A stretch of 64,000 nucleotides of DNA from Microbacterium sp. HD4P20 (lineage in GTDB: Bacteria; Actinomycetota; Actinomycetes; Actinomycetales; Microbacteriaceae): contig NZ_JAHZQZ020000012.1 in assembly GCF_019449275.2 (NCBI RefSeq), positions 124,001 through 188,000 on the forward strand, read 5' to 3'. A model generated the notes under the pieces. It worked only from the letters and a program-made list of their open reading frames with translations, did not search any database and was not told where the DNA came from. Shown piece after piece: positions 16,715 to 24,710 of this stretch. A program made the translations under genes and the position numbers. Position 1 is the first letter of the stretch, and every line of letters begins with the position of its first letter.

Positions 16715-16934
16715 GTGATTCATTGACGTCGCCATCCGCCGCGTACTGCCCGACACCGACCACTCGATCGAATCGATGCCGCATGGAGGGCCGTCGCGTG
16801 AGAGCGTGAAGCCGGACGGGGAGATTCCCCGTCTGCAGACGCACGTCGTGCGGTCGGCGCGCGGGAGACTACGCTGAACTCGGAAACTGCACCGTTCGCC
16901 GTCAGACGTCACGGCGCGGGGTGAATGGAGAGAT

Positions 16935-17537
16935 ATGCCGCGGCTGACACGAGAGCAGAGCCAAGCGATTACCCGGGAGAAGATCCTCCAGGCAGCGGGC
17001 GATGTCGTGGCAAGAGACGGTTATGACGGAGCTTCGGTCGAGCGAATCGCCGAGGCGGCGGGATATTCGAAGGGGGCGTTCTACTCCAACTTCGCCTCGA
17101 AGGAGGACGTCCTCGACCATCTGCTCGAAGGGCACACTGGCAGTGATGTCGACGATCTGGCCGGGTTGCTGGCCGACGTTGACGACGCTGATGAAGTCAT
17201 CGAGGTCATGGCGCGGTGGAGTGACTCACGTGCCGCGGAACTCAAGTGGGGCCTCATCGCAATCGAGTTCCTTCGCCGCGCCAGGCGCGACGGGGTGCTC
17301 AGCGACCACCATCGCCAGCCGTTCATCTCTCAATGGCGCGGTGTCGGGGCATTACTGGCACAAAAGCTCTTCCCCGGCTCACCGCCGCCTATCGACCCGG
17401 TCGACCTGGGTGGCATCGTCCTCGATCTCACTTACGGCGGCATCGCAACATTCTTGGGGACCAATAGCTCCGGCCAGATGCTGCGCCACATCCTCACCGC
17501 GCTCGTTCGCGCCTACGGGGACGACAGCCGCTCCTGA
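16935..17537 (+). CDS. TetR-family transcriptional regulator
   Basis: A 200-residue regulator: the N-terminal helix-turn-helix spans about residues 13-58 (REKILQAAGDVVARDGYDGASVERIAEAAGYSKGAFYSNFASKEDVLDHLL), followed by an all-helical ligand domain. ATGGAGAGAT precedes the ATG. It diverges from O-demethylase paralog 3 and lies upstream of the dehydrogenase gene. The palindrome on the paralog 3 promoter, and possibly the GGTAT-N4-ATACC sites at the transporter and dehydrogenase promoters, are candidate targets. The effector is presumably an aromatic of the pathway; that is inference. Confidence 0.9.
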   Translation: MPRLTREQSQAITREKILQAAGDVVARDGYDGASVERIAEAAGYSKGAFYSNFASKEDVLDHLLEGHTGSDVDDLAGLLADVDDADEVIEVMARWSDSRAAELKWGLIAIEFLRRARRDGVLSDHHRQPFISQWRGVGALLAQKLFPGSPPPIDPVDLGGIVLDLTYGGIATFLGTNSSGQMLRHILTALVRAYGDDSRS

Positions 17538-17564
17538 CCGCGTCTGAGTGAGAAGCGCGCGGTC
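17536..17564 (+). terminator. Weak hairpin after tetR
   Basis: GACCGCG, 15-base loop, CGCGGTC, overlapping the tetR stop region. There is no T-run; it may be a modest terminator. Confidence 0.35.
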
Positions 17565-17634
17565 TGCGAAGAGCACTGCGGTGTTCCGGGGTCGACAATT
17601 CTCGCCGACCGGTCGAATGGGTTCGAACCGGCCG

Positions 17635-17664
17635 TTGACATCTCGATCGATATGTGGATACCGT
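17635..17664 (+). promoter_or_regulatory. Promoter of the dehydrogenase unit
   Basis: TTGACA, 18 bases, TACCGT. It lies about 100 bases upstream of the 13-codon leader frame. Confidence 0.6.
17649..17662. promoter_or_regulatory. Palindrome overlapping the dehydrogenase promoter -10
   Basis: GATATGTGGATACC. Its complement, GGTATCCACATATC, matches the GGTATCCAAATACC site upstream of the SsuABC-sulfatase operon at 12 of 14 positions. Being on the -10 it would act as a repressor site. Confidence 0.45.
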
Positions 17665-17762
17665 TGGGAATCTAGAGTCCAGTGGGTATTCGCTGTGTTG
17701 CGATAACCACATGGCGAAGCTCACGACTGCCACGGCGGTGACGTGTCTGCAACGGAGGAGAT

Positions 17763-17804
17763 ATGTCGATGGACATGAAGACGACCGCAAAGGAGCAGCG
17801 TTGA
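17763..17804 (+). CDS. 13-codon leader peptide, translationally coupled to the dehydrogenase
   Basis: The frame reads MSMDMKTTAKEQR and stops with TGA, whose last base is the first base of the dehydrogenase ATG (TGATG). A strong ribosome site (CGGAGGAGAT) precedes its first ATG, stronger than average for this window. The AAAGGAG serving the dehydrogenase lies inside the leader. It contains no run of a single regulatory amino acid, so classical attenuation is not obvious; a coupling leader that boosts translation is more likely. It could also be an accidental frame. Confidence 0.5.
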   Translation: MSMDMKTTAKEQR

Positions 17805-18946
17805 TGTCAATGCTCACGCAGGACTCGCGTCACACGCGGACGCCAATGATGCGCGCAGCCCGGTTGCACGAAGTGGGCCAGCCCATGGTGATCGAAGAGA
17901 TTGAGCGACCACGCGCGGCCGGCACGGATGTCATCGTCGAGGTCAAGGCGTGCGGAATGGTCCCGAATCTGGCGAACGTCCTGGCGAACTGGGAGACGTG
18001 GTATCCCCACGAGCCGCTCCCGCCGCGCCCGGCGATCTTCGGCCTAGATCCCGTCGGAGTGATCGCAGAGGTCGGTGAGCAGGTTGTCGCGCTAGCCCCT
18101 GGAGACCGCGTTTACGTGAACCCGACACGGTCGTGCGGGGCGTGCCACGCCTGCGCCTCGGGCGTGCCACAGTCGTGCGACCATTGGACCTTCGCCGGGT
18201 ACTTCGGCTTCAACCGCAACAGCCTCGCCATCTACGAGAAGTACCCGCAGGGTGGCTTCTGTGAGTTCATGAAGGCGCCGCAGAACGCCATCGTTCCGCT
18301 GCCGGACAATCTCGATTTCCGGCAGGCGACGCGGCTCGGCTACCTCGGCACTGCCTACGCCGGACTGAAGAAGCTGGGCCCGATGACAGGGAAAACTCTC
18401 ATCATCGATGGCGCGACTGGGACGCTCGGGGTGGGAGTCACTCTGCTGGCGCTCGCAACCGGCGTTTCCCGGATCTTCGCGGTCGCTCGGGGCGCCGAGT
18501 TGCTCGCGCGCGTCAAGGCGCTGGCCCCGGATCGCATCGACACCTTCTCAAACCTGTCCGGCAGCACCGCAGAGTGGGTACGCGACCAGACGGGGGGACG
18601 CGGCGCCGACGCGATGATCGACACCCTGGGTGCGGTGGCCTCTCTCGACTCCTTCAAGGACGCCATGCACGGCGTCGGCCGAGGCGGACGAATCGTCAAC
18701 ATCGGCGGGACCGCCGGCGAGCTCGGGTTCGACGTCAAGTGGGGAATGGACAACTCCATCGGTCTGAGCGGATCAGCGTGGTTCACCACTGCCGAAGGGA
18801 TGGAACTCGTTGACATGATCCGGTGCGGAGTCATCGACATGTCGGTGCTCCAGCCGAAGGCGTGGGCCTTCGAGGACATCAACGCAGCGATCAATGGCGT
18901 GACCAGCGGTGACGGTGGTTTCACGAGCTACCTCGTAGAGATGTGA
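17804..18946 (+). CDS. Zinc-type medium-chain alcohol dehydrogenase with altered catalytic site
   Basis: A 380-residue MDR-superfamily protein. The structural zinc Cys cluster is intact (Cys111, Cys114, Cys117, Cys125 in CGACHACASGVPQSC), and the nucleotide fold is marked by IIDGATGTLGVGV. The first catalytic zinc Cys (Cys50, KACGM) is present, but the usual GHE motif reads Gly80-Leu81-Asp82 (GLDPVGVIAEVG), so the His ligand is missing. It probably oxidises or reduces an aromatic alcohol/aldehyde, yet the altered metal site makes the reaction uncertain. The ATG has AAGGAG eight bases upstream and is coupled to a short leader frame. LysR and cupin genes follow on the same strand. Confidence 0.85.
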   Translation: MSMLTQDSRHTRTPMMRAARLHEVGQPMVIEEIERPRAAGTDVIVEVKACGMVPNLANVLANWETWYPHEPLPPRPAIFGLDPVGVIAEVGEQVVALAPGDRVYVNPTRSCGACHACASGVPQSCDHWTFAGYFGFNRNSLAIYEKYPQGGFCEFMKAPQNAIVPLPDNLDFRQATRLGYLGTAYAGLKKLGPMTGKTLIIDGATGTLGVGVTLLALATGVSRIFAVARGAELLARVKALAPDRIDTFSNLSGSTAEWVRDQTGGRGADAMIDTLGAVASLDSFKDAMHGVGRGGRIVNIGGTAGELGFDVKWGMDNSIGLSGSAWFTTAEGMELVDMIRCGVIDMSVLQPKAWAFEDINAAINGVTSGDGGFTSYLVEM

Positions 18947-18973
18947 CGCTTGCAGAGCGCCGTGGGAGAAGTC

Positions 18974-19930
18974 GTGGAACTCGACCACAACGCGGGGGTG
19001 CCTCCCCTCATGCCCTTCACCCTCCGCCAGCTTGCCTATCTCGTGGCGGCCGCCGATGCCGGCACGATCGTGGTCGCTGCGGCACGGATGCACGTGTCCC
19101 CATCCACAATGTCGGACGCCATCTCCGAGCTTGAGCGCATCGTGGACACACGCCTGTGCGTGCGACGGAAGGCGCACGGCCTCACCCTTACGACAGCCGG
19201 CGACCGTGTCGTCGCGGACGCTCGGGTGCTGCTGCGCGGAGCGCAGGAGCTCTACGTCGCTCTGAACAGCAAGGCCGACCAGCTCTCCGGCCCTATCACC
19301 GTCGGCTGCTTCCCTACGCTCGCCCCTACCGTGCTGCCCCCGTTGCTGTCCGCCTTCGCCACCGAGCATCCCCAGCTCGACATCGACGTCGTCGAAGCGC
19401 CGCAGGACCGTCTTGCGCAGATGCTCGAGTCTGGCCGGGTCGACCTGGCATTCGTTTACGACGTACAGCTGCCTCGAGGAGTCCACCGCGCAAAGCTGTT
19501 CGCGCTCCCCCCGCACGTCTTGCTCCCCGCCGGTCATCGGCTGGCCGGCGCCCCGCACGTGCAGTTGGAGGAACTCGCGGCCGAAGACTTCATCATGCTG
19601 GATTCACCGCCGTCGAGCACTCACACGCTCTCGATCTTCGATGCACGCGGGGTAACGCCCCGGGTGCGCCACCGCACGGGGAACCCCGATGTCGTGCGCA
19701 CCCTCGTCGGACGCGGGCTCGGCTACGGGATGCTCATCCAGCGCCACATGAATCCTGACGCCGTCACTGGGTTCCCGGTGGTGGTCAAGGAGATCTTCCC
19801 TGCCGTACCGCCCTTAGCCATCGATGTGGTGTGGAGTGCTGACCTGCGCCCGACCAGACGAATCGAAGCGGTCATTGACTTCGCCCGGCGTGTGCAATGG
19901 CCACCGATACCGTCGGTGGTCGGCGCTTGA
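18974..19930 (+). CDS. LysR-family transcriptional regulator
   Basis: A 318-residue LysR protein. The winged helix-turn-helix covers about residues 13-75 (FTLRQLAYLVAAADAGTIVVAAARMHVSPSTMSDAISELE) and an effector-binding domain begins near residue 100 (GPITVGCFPTLAPTVLPPLL). Starts are ambiguous: a GTG with GGAG five bases upstream is chosen, but a TTG 24 bases earlier and an ATG 36 bases later are in frame. LysR proteins usually activate neighbouring catabolic genes in response to a pathway aromatic. Here it follows the dehydrogenase closely on the same strand and precedes the cupin, rather than being divergent. Confidence 0.88.
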   Translation: MELDHNAGVPPLMPFTLRQLAYLVAAADAGTIVVAAARMHVSPSTMSDAISELERIVDTRLCVRRKAHGLTLTTAGDRVVADARVLLRGAQELYVALNSKADQLSGPITVGCFPTLAPTVLPPLLSAFATEHPQLDIDVVEAPQDRLAQMLESGRVDLAFVYDVQLPRGVHRAKLFALPPHVLLPAGHRLAGAPHVQLEELAAEDFIMLDSPPSSTHTLSIFDARGVTPRVRHRTGNPDVVRTLVGRGLGYGMLIQRHMNPDAVTGFPVVVKEIFPAVPPLAIDVVWSADLRPTRRIEAVIDFARRVQWPPIPSVVGA

Positions 19931-20032
19931 CCCGGTATGCATGGTCCCCGACGAGAGATGTACGCATCCCGGCAGTCGAGCCTCGATGTGACGCCCAGTC
20001 TGCGGCGTGGAATGGAAAGAAAGGCCAGCGAT

Positions 20033-20593
20033 ATGAGTGACGGACTGTTTGATGCACCGAAGGTCCCTCGGCGCATTGTCACGACGACACGGGACGGTCG
20101 GTCGGTCGTCGCAAGCGACGGACCAGCGCCGAACGCCGTACATCACGCCGCCACGCCCGGCATGCTGAGCAGCGTTCTCTATCGCACCGCCGGAAAGCCG
20201 ATGATCTCCGACGGCAGCGACGAATCGGCGCCCGTCGGGGCGCCTCTGCTCCCGAGGGTGGGGGAGACGACGCTTCTGATCGTCCAGTTCCCGCCGGACA
20301 GTATCTTCGGCGAGCCCGACTTTGACGGCGCCAGTGCGGCGGCGGAGCATGTCGCATTCGCGGCGGACTTCGCAGCTCGGTTCGAGCCGGATGCCCCGGG
20401 CGTGCACACGACCGACAGCATCGACTACGACATCGTTCTGGACGGCGAGATCTGGCTGGAACTCGACGACGAGACGGTGCACTTGCGTGCGGGTGACGTC
20501 GCGATACAGAACGGCACCAGGCATGCGTGGCGCAACAAGGGTGATCGACCAGCGACGATGGCGTTTGTGCTCGTGGGAGCGGAGCGGTCATGA
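20033..20593 (+). CDS. Cupin-domain protein
   Basis: A 186-residue protein ending in one double-stranded beta-helix domain: HTTDSIDYDIVLDGEIWLELDD (motif 1 variant) and LRAGDVAIQNGTRHAWRNKGDRPATM (motif 2 with His). Motif 1 keeps one obvious His rather than the usual HxH-E, so metal binding may be reduced. The first 90 residues are not recognised. Such proteins appear beside aromatic-degradation genes as dioxygenase-like or binding proteins of unknown role. The ATG is preceded by AAAGG; a longer in-frame start 32 codons earlier has no ribosome site. Confidence 0.75.
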   Translation: MSDGLFDAPKVPRRIVTTTRDGRSVVASDGPAPNAVHHAATPGMLSSVLYRTAGKPMISDGSDESAPVGAPLLPRVGETTLLIVQFPPDSIFGEPDFDGASAAAEHVAFAADFAARFEPDAPGVHTTDSIDYDIVLDGEIWLELDDETVHLRAGDVAIQNGTRHAWRNKGDRPATMAFVLVGAERS

Positions 20594-20666
20594 GCCCCGC
20601 GGAGGTGGCGTCGATTCTGGCTTGGCGAGCAGTCTTGTCGAGATCTGAGCAACACGAAGGAATGGC

Positions 20667-22403
20667 CTACTGAGACAGCAGGCGTGCGAGGACCTCACCC
20701 AGCGTGCGACGCGACGACGGGACTGCGCCATTCGACCGCCAGGCAATGTAGCCATCCGGGCGCACCAGGATGGCGCCATCCTCGGCGACCTCGCGGATGC
20801 GGCTCCAGTCGAACCAGAGATCCTGCGCGTTGGAGGAGCCGATAACGGTCGCCCGGAGATACGGCAGACCTAGCGAGAGCACAGCATCCGCCCATCCCTG
20901 CCCGCTAGGACCCGTCAGCAGCGTGAAGCGCTCGCCGTCAACGAGATCTAGTGTCGAGATCCGGTTGCCCGAGGCATCCACCAGCCACGCATGCGGGAGC
21001 TTCGCACCCGGACGGGTCGTGTGCTGCGCAAAGACGTCGCGGTCCCTTTGGAAAACTTCAGGCGCTTCGTCGAGGTCATGAACGGCGTTGGAGGCATAAC
21101 GCTGATTCATCTCCACTCCGAGCGCGTTGTACTCGTTGTCCTTCAGATCGAGGACCGACGCGAGCAATTCGCGGGCGCGCGCGCCCGCCGGGGTGGGCGC
21201 AGTGAGTTTGGCCGCTCCTGCGAGGCTTCCGGGTTGGTCGGCTGCCAGCGCCACGTGGACGCCGGCGTACTCGCGCCGGGACTGATTGGCGCGGCGGACG
21301 ACCTGCTCTCCTATCGGAGAGCGTTCGTCGGAGTATGAATCCAGAAGTTCAGGCCCCGCGTATCCGCGGAGGACGAAGGCGATCTTCCAGGCGAGGTTGT
21401 AGGCGTCTTGAACGCTGGTGTTGGAACCCAGCCCGTTCGAGGGCGGGTGACGATGGACCGCATCGCCACCGCAGAACACACGCCCCGAGCTGTAGACGGG
21501 CGCCCACGCCTCGTTCACATACCAGGGATTCACCGCCGTGATCTCGGGCTCGAAGTCCGGGTCGCCGACGTACGAGCGGATGCGTGCGCGCGCAACGTCA
21601 TGAGAGACATCGGGCTCGCCGGCCTCCACATCGAAGCCCCACCCGGCGATCCACCGGTCCCAGGGGCGTACCGCACGCAGTAGCCCCAGCCCGATCTCGC
21701 CGACGGCAGCGGTCTCGTTCACGATCCAAGTGAGGATGCTCGAGCGGTGGTTCATCCGCGCCGACAAATCGCCGGAGAACTGGGCATAGACCGTCCCGCC
21801 GCGCCGCATCTGGCCGACGAGCGAGATGCCGGCATCGTCAGCCACCTGCGACCGTGCGCCATCAGCACCAATCAGGTAGCGCACCCGGCGGCGGCTCACA
21901 TGACCCGACGTGCGGTCCTCCAGGACGACAGTGACGCCGGTGGCATCCTGCTCGTGAGATCGGTAGAGCGTGCTGAAGGCGAAAACGGCACCACGCGACG
22001 CGGCCGCGTCGACCAGCAACGGTTCCAACAGCGGCTGTGGCAGGTCGGCCATCGTGCAGGGGCTAGCGGCGCGATACTCGCCGTAGCGCCGCGGGCCGAG
22101 ACCGAAGCTCGCAATGCGGGCGATCTCGGGCCCGGCCAGGCTCGTCGTGAAGGTGGTGTCGCCCATCAGCTCCCAGGGTGTTGCCAGGGCCAGCGCGCGC
22201 TCCTCCACGCCGAGCGCGCGCAACACCTCCATGGCGCGCAGATTCGTCACGTGTGCGCGGGGTGAATCAGCGAGCCAGTTCTTGCGGCTGATGCTGATGA
22301 CGCTGACGCCGTACGTCGCGAGAGCGAGGGCAGCGGTCGCTCCCATGGGGCCAGTGCCGACGATGAGCACGTCGGCGTCGAAGTGCTCGGAGCGGGCGGT
22401 CAT
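20667..22403 (-). CDS. FAD-dependent phenol monooxygenase (TfdB/MhpA-like)
   Basis: A 578-residue flavoprotein monooxygenase: Rossmann GTGPMGATAALALATYG at the N-terminus, the DG fingerprint YLIGADGARSQVADDAGI near residue 190, and FCGGDAVHRHPPSNGLGSNTSVQDAYNLAWKIAF for FAD ribityl binding. The C-terminal thioredoxin-like domain (about residues 430-575) matches the phenol hydroxylase subgroup. It would ortho-hydroxylate a phenol with NAD(P)H and O2, making a catechol-type ring-cleavage substrate. Its ATG overlaps the stop of the upstream VAO-like gene (ATGA), so the two flavoenzymes are made together. The phenol substrate is not determined by sequence. Confidence 0.88.
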   Translation of the reverse strand: MTARSEHFDADVLIVGTGPMGATAALALATYGVSVISISRKNWLADSPRAHVTNLRAMEVLRALGVEERALALATPWELMGDTTFTTSLAGPEIARIASFGLGPRRYGEYRAASPCTMADLPQPLLEPLLVDAAASRGAVFAFSTLYRSHEQDATGVTVVLEDRTSGHVSRRRVRYLIGADGARSQVADDAGISLVGQMRRGGTVYAQFSGDLSARMNHRSSILTWIVNETAAVGEIGLGLLRAVRPWDRWIAGWGFDVEAGEPDVSHDVARARIRSYVGDPDFEPEITAVNPWYVNEAWAPVYSSGRVFCGGDAVHRHPPSNGLGSNTSVQDAYNLAWKIAFVLRGYAGPELLDSYSDERSPIGEQVVRRANQSRREYAGVHVALAADQPGSLAGAAKLTAPTPAGARARELLASVLDLKDNEYNALGVEMNQRYASNAVHDLDEAPEVFQRDRDVFAQHTTRPGAKLPHAWLVDASGNRISTLDLVDGERFTLLTGPSGQGWADAVLSLGLPYLRATVIGSSNAQDLWFDWSRIREVAEDGAILVRPDGYIAWRSNGAVPSSRRTLGEVLARLLSQ

Positions 22404-24010
22404 CCCGTGCTCGCGGCCGATCCCGTACGGTCGCGAGCCGGCCAGATCCCATGGCGTCCGGGGGCGAGGATGCCGGCTGGGTCGACGGCATCCTTGATCC
22501 GTTCGACGAAGCGGCGATAGGCGTGGTCGTTGAAAGATGAGTATGACGCCGCGAGGTCCATAAAGGCCAGGTGCGGGCGGCAGTCGCCGTACCCGAGGTC
22601 TCCGAGGGCTGTCACCATCCGACGACCCGTCTCGACCGCTGCGCGAGCACTTTCGGGGTCGGTTCGGTCATAGCGGATCCCGGCGATCGCCACCGCCGAT
22701 CGTTCACCGGTCACCATGATCCCGACGCCGAAGTTGAGGCCCGCTGCCGCGTACTGACGGCGGATCTCCTCCACGACCTCGCGCACCGTCGCGCCGCGCA
22801 TCGGGACGACAGGCGAGACGTCGAGGTGCGCGATGTGGGGCGGTGTCGATTCGATGGCTTTCAGGGTGGGGATGCCGATCGTGATGAGTTCGGCCGATCG
22901 CGTGAACTGGTCGTACTCGTGTGAGGCGTAGATGTGAACCGGGAGAACTCGTCCGCTCGCGATCTTCGTCCATGCTTCGGTAATTCGCCGCAGCCGAATC
23001 TCGACGATGTCGCGGTCCCCCCAGATCGCTGCTCGGACGGCCCACGCGCCGACATCCAGACGCGCGCCGATGGCATGCAACTCCGCGGGAGAGAACGGAG
23101 CGGGGCCGGCGGGCACCGGTGAATCGCGCAACATATGCGCGGCGCGCAGCGTCGAATACATCGCAGGCATGCCCTCGAGGTGCCCCGCGAGGCGGAGCTC
23201 ACGGACGGTGTCGACGGCGGCTTCCAGGTCGGCGTCGTCGTCTATGACGAGCGTCAGAGGTGCATAGGCCGCGGGGCGCCGAGCGAGCCATACCCCCATC
23301 CGCACCACGATCCCCAGATTGGACTGGATGAACAGCTCGTCCAGCGAAGGACCGAGGCTCCGTCGGTATGTGTGCCAGGAGGAACTGCCTGTGATCGCAC
23401 CCTGTCCCGTACGCATGAGTTCGCCATCCGGCAAGACCACTTCATAGCCCACGTGGAGCCGGTAGTCCGCGCCGTACCGCTGGTAAGTGTGGCCTGAATC
23501 CATCGTGTTGCCAATGATCGAGCCCCAGCTGAGGTCCGGCACAGGGGTGAGCAAGTCCAGGCCTTGCGCTTGCACCGCGTCATAAAGGTCCTGCCACGTG
23601 ACCCCCGGTTCGACAACGGCGAAAGCGAGTTCCTCATTGATTTCGAGGATCCGGTTCATGCGCTGGAAGCCGAGCTGGATGGATCCACGGCGGCGCGGTG
23701 AGGCGCCGCCGTGACCGAGATTGCGCCCCTGGCTGTGTGGCGAGACGGGGATTCCCCAGACGTTCGCGATGCGCATGACCCGTTGCACTTCTTCGACGCT
23801 GCCGGGTTGCACGACAGCGGATGCCGCGAACGTCTCGTCGCCAGGAATCCAGAACGGATCCTTGAAGTCGTCGACCTCCGGCCGCTCCACGCGCACCCAG
23901 TCGCCGCCGACGACCTCGACAAGCTCGCGGACGAGCGCTGAGTCCAGAGGGGGAGGAGGAGATGAGGCGTCATCCGTCGAGATGCCGGGGTGGGGCACGT
24001 TCGCGCTCAT
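22400..24010 (-). CDS. Vanillyl-alcohol oxidase/eugenol oxidase-like FAD protein
   Basis: A 536-residue protein of the VAO/PCMH family. The FAD_binding_4 domain (about residues 55-270) contains VSPHSQGRNLGHGGASPRRRGSIQLG and LTPVPDLSWGSIIGNTMDSGHTY; the cap domain and C-terminal AGLNFGVGIMV / DPAGILAPGRHGIWP follow. Members oxidise para-alkyl or para-hydroxymethyl phenols (vanillyl alcohol, eugenol, 4-cresol) through a quinone methide. Covalent flavin attachment cannot be judged here. GGAGG sits six bases before the chosen ATG. With the coupled monooxygenase and the O-demethylase-like genes it suggests processing of 4-substituted methoxyphenols. Confidence 0.85.
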   Translation of the reverse strand: MSANVPHPGISTDDASSPPPPLDSALVRELVEVVGGDWVRVERPEVDDFKDPFWIPGDETFAASAVVQPGSVEEVQRVMRIANVWGIPVSPHSQGRNLGHGGASPRRRGSIQLGFQRMNRILEINEELAFAVVEPGVTWQDLYDAVQAQGLDLLTPVPDLSWGSIIGNTMDSGHTYQRYGADYRLHVGYEVVLPDGELMRTGQGAITGSSSWHTYRRSLGPSLDELFIQSNLGIVVRMGVWLARRPAAYAPLTLVIDDDADLEAAVDTVRELRLAGHLEGMPAMYSTLRAAHMLRDSPVPAGPAPFSPAELHAIGARLDVGAWAVRAAIWGDRDIVEIRLRRITEAWTKIASGRVLPVHIYASHEYDQFTRSAELITIGIPTLKAIESTPPHIAHLDVSPVVPMRGATVREVVEEIRRQYAAAGLNFGVGIMVTGERSAVAIAGIRYDRTDPESARAAVETGRRMVTALGDLGYGDCRPHLAFMDLAASYSSFNDHAYRRFVERIKDAVDPAGILAPGRHGIWPARDRTGSAASTG

Positions 24011-24067
24011 GTGAAACCTCCGTGTTTCGCGTGCGGTACTCCCATCCTGCGGTCCTCTATTCATCGA

Positions 24068-24082
24068 CAAAAGCGGTTTTTG
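24068..24082. promoter_or_regulatory. Small inverted repeat upstream of the VAO-monooxygenase pair
   Basis: CAAAA-N5-TTTTG, about 60 bases before the VAO-like start. Possible regulator site only; no clear promoter pair could be assigned around it. Confidence 0.25.
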
Positions 24083-24241
24083 CCGCGAAGCAAATGCGGG
24101 TAGCGCGAACTAGATCGGGGTTCTCCGAATGCACGCAGGGAGTTGAGGATTCGATAGCCAGCCCACGAGTTCCCTAGCTGTCGTGAAGCGACGCGCTCAA
24201 AATCGCTCAGGAGCCGCGACTCCAGCCGTGTGTGGCCGGCG

Positions 24242-24703
24242 CTACGTCACGCGGTACGCCACGTAGCGGACGCGGTGTGCTTCGCGGATGTAGGACGCGA
24301 TGTACACGGAGCGCTCGAGCTCGGGTCGCGTGGCCGACTCGAGCGTGAGCGCCGCACGGAAGTAGTAGCTCTCGGGGTCGACGTCGTCCCCCCGGAGGAG
24401 TGCCTCGAGGACGGCAGGGTCGCCGCTTCGCACGCCTCGCGCACGGACGTACAGGAGCTCCCCGTCGTGGGAGCGGGCACTGTAGCGACCGTCGATCTCT
24501 ATCGAACCGTCGGCGCGCACGGTCTGCCAATCCGCGCCACCGGCGAGGATGGTCCCCTCGAAGATCCCGGTGATGGTCCCGCCGATCACGGGGATGATCC
24601 GGCGGTGGCCCACCCGCGTCATGCCGTGATCCTCCAGCGGACCGAGCTCTGCGGTGACCTCGAAGGCACGCTCGAGTGCCGGGATCGGAGGGTGCAGCGA
24701 CAT
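24242..24703 (-). CDS. DUF3237 family protein, copy 1
   Basis: A 153-residue protein of the DUF3237 family, predicted to form a beta-barrel. The family opening (FEVTAELGPLE), PVIGGTITGIFEGTILAGGADWQT, IDGRYSARSHDGELLYVRARGVR and PESYYFRAALTLES are visible. Function is unknown. The ATG has AGGAAGTAGG upstream. The gene follows lacI by 7 bases, so it is probably controlled by it together with the divergent permease and amidohydrolase. Two further members lie in the CocE/amidase operon, which links the family to hydrolytic catabolism. This copy is more divergent, lacking the shared C-terminal RWLAExQFxGxAR block. Confidence 0.85.
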   Translation of the reverse strand: MSLHPPIPALERAFEVTAELGPLEDHGMTRVGHRRIIPVIGGTITGIFEGTILAGGADWQTVRADGSIEIDGRYSARSHDGELLYVRARGVRSGDPAVLEALLRGDDVDPESYYFRAALTLESATRPELERSVYIASYIREAHRVRYVAYRVT

Positions 24704-24710
24704 GGATTAC

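Larger units (their letters stand above)
16604..16934. promoter_or_regulatory. Divergent control region between O-demethylase paralog 3 and tetR
   Basis: About 330 bases with no gene seen. It holds the minus-strand promoter and palindrome listed separately, and upstream of tetR an ATGGAGAGAT ribosome site. Confidence 0.6.
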
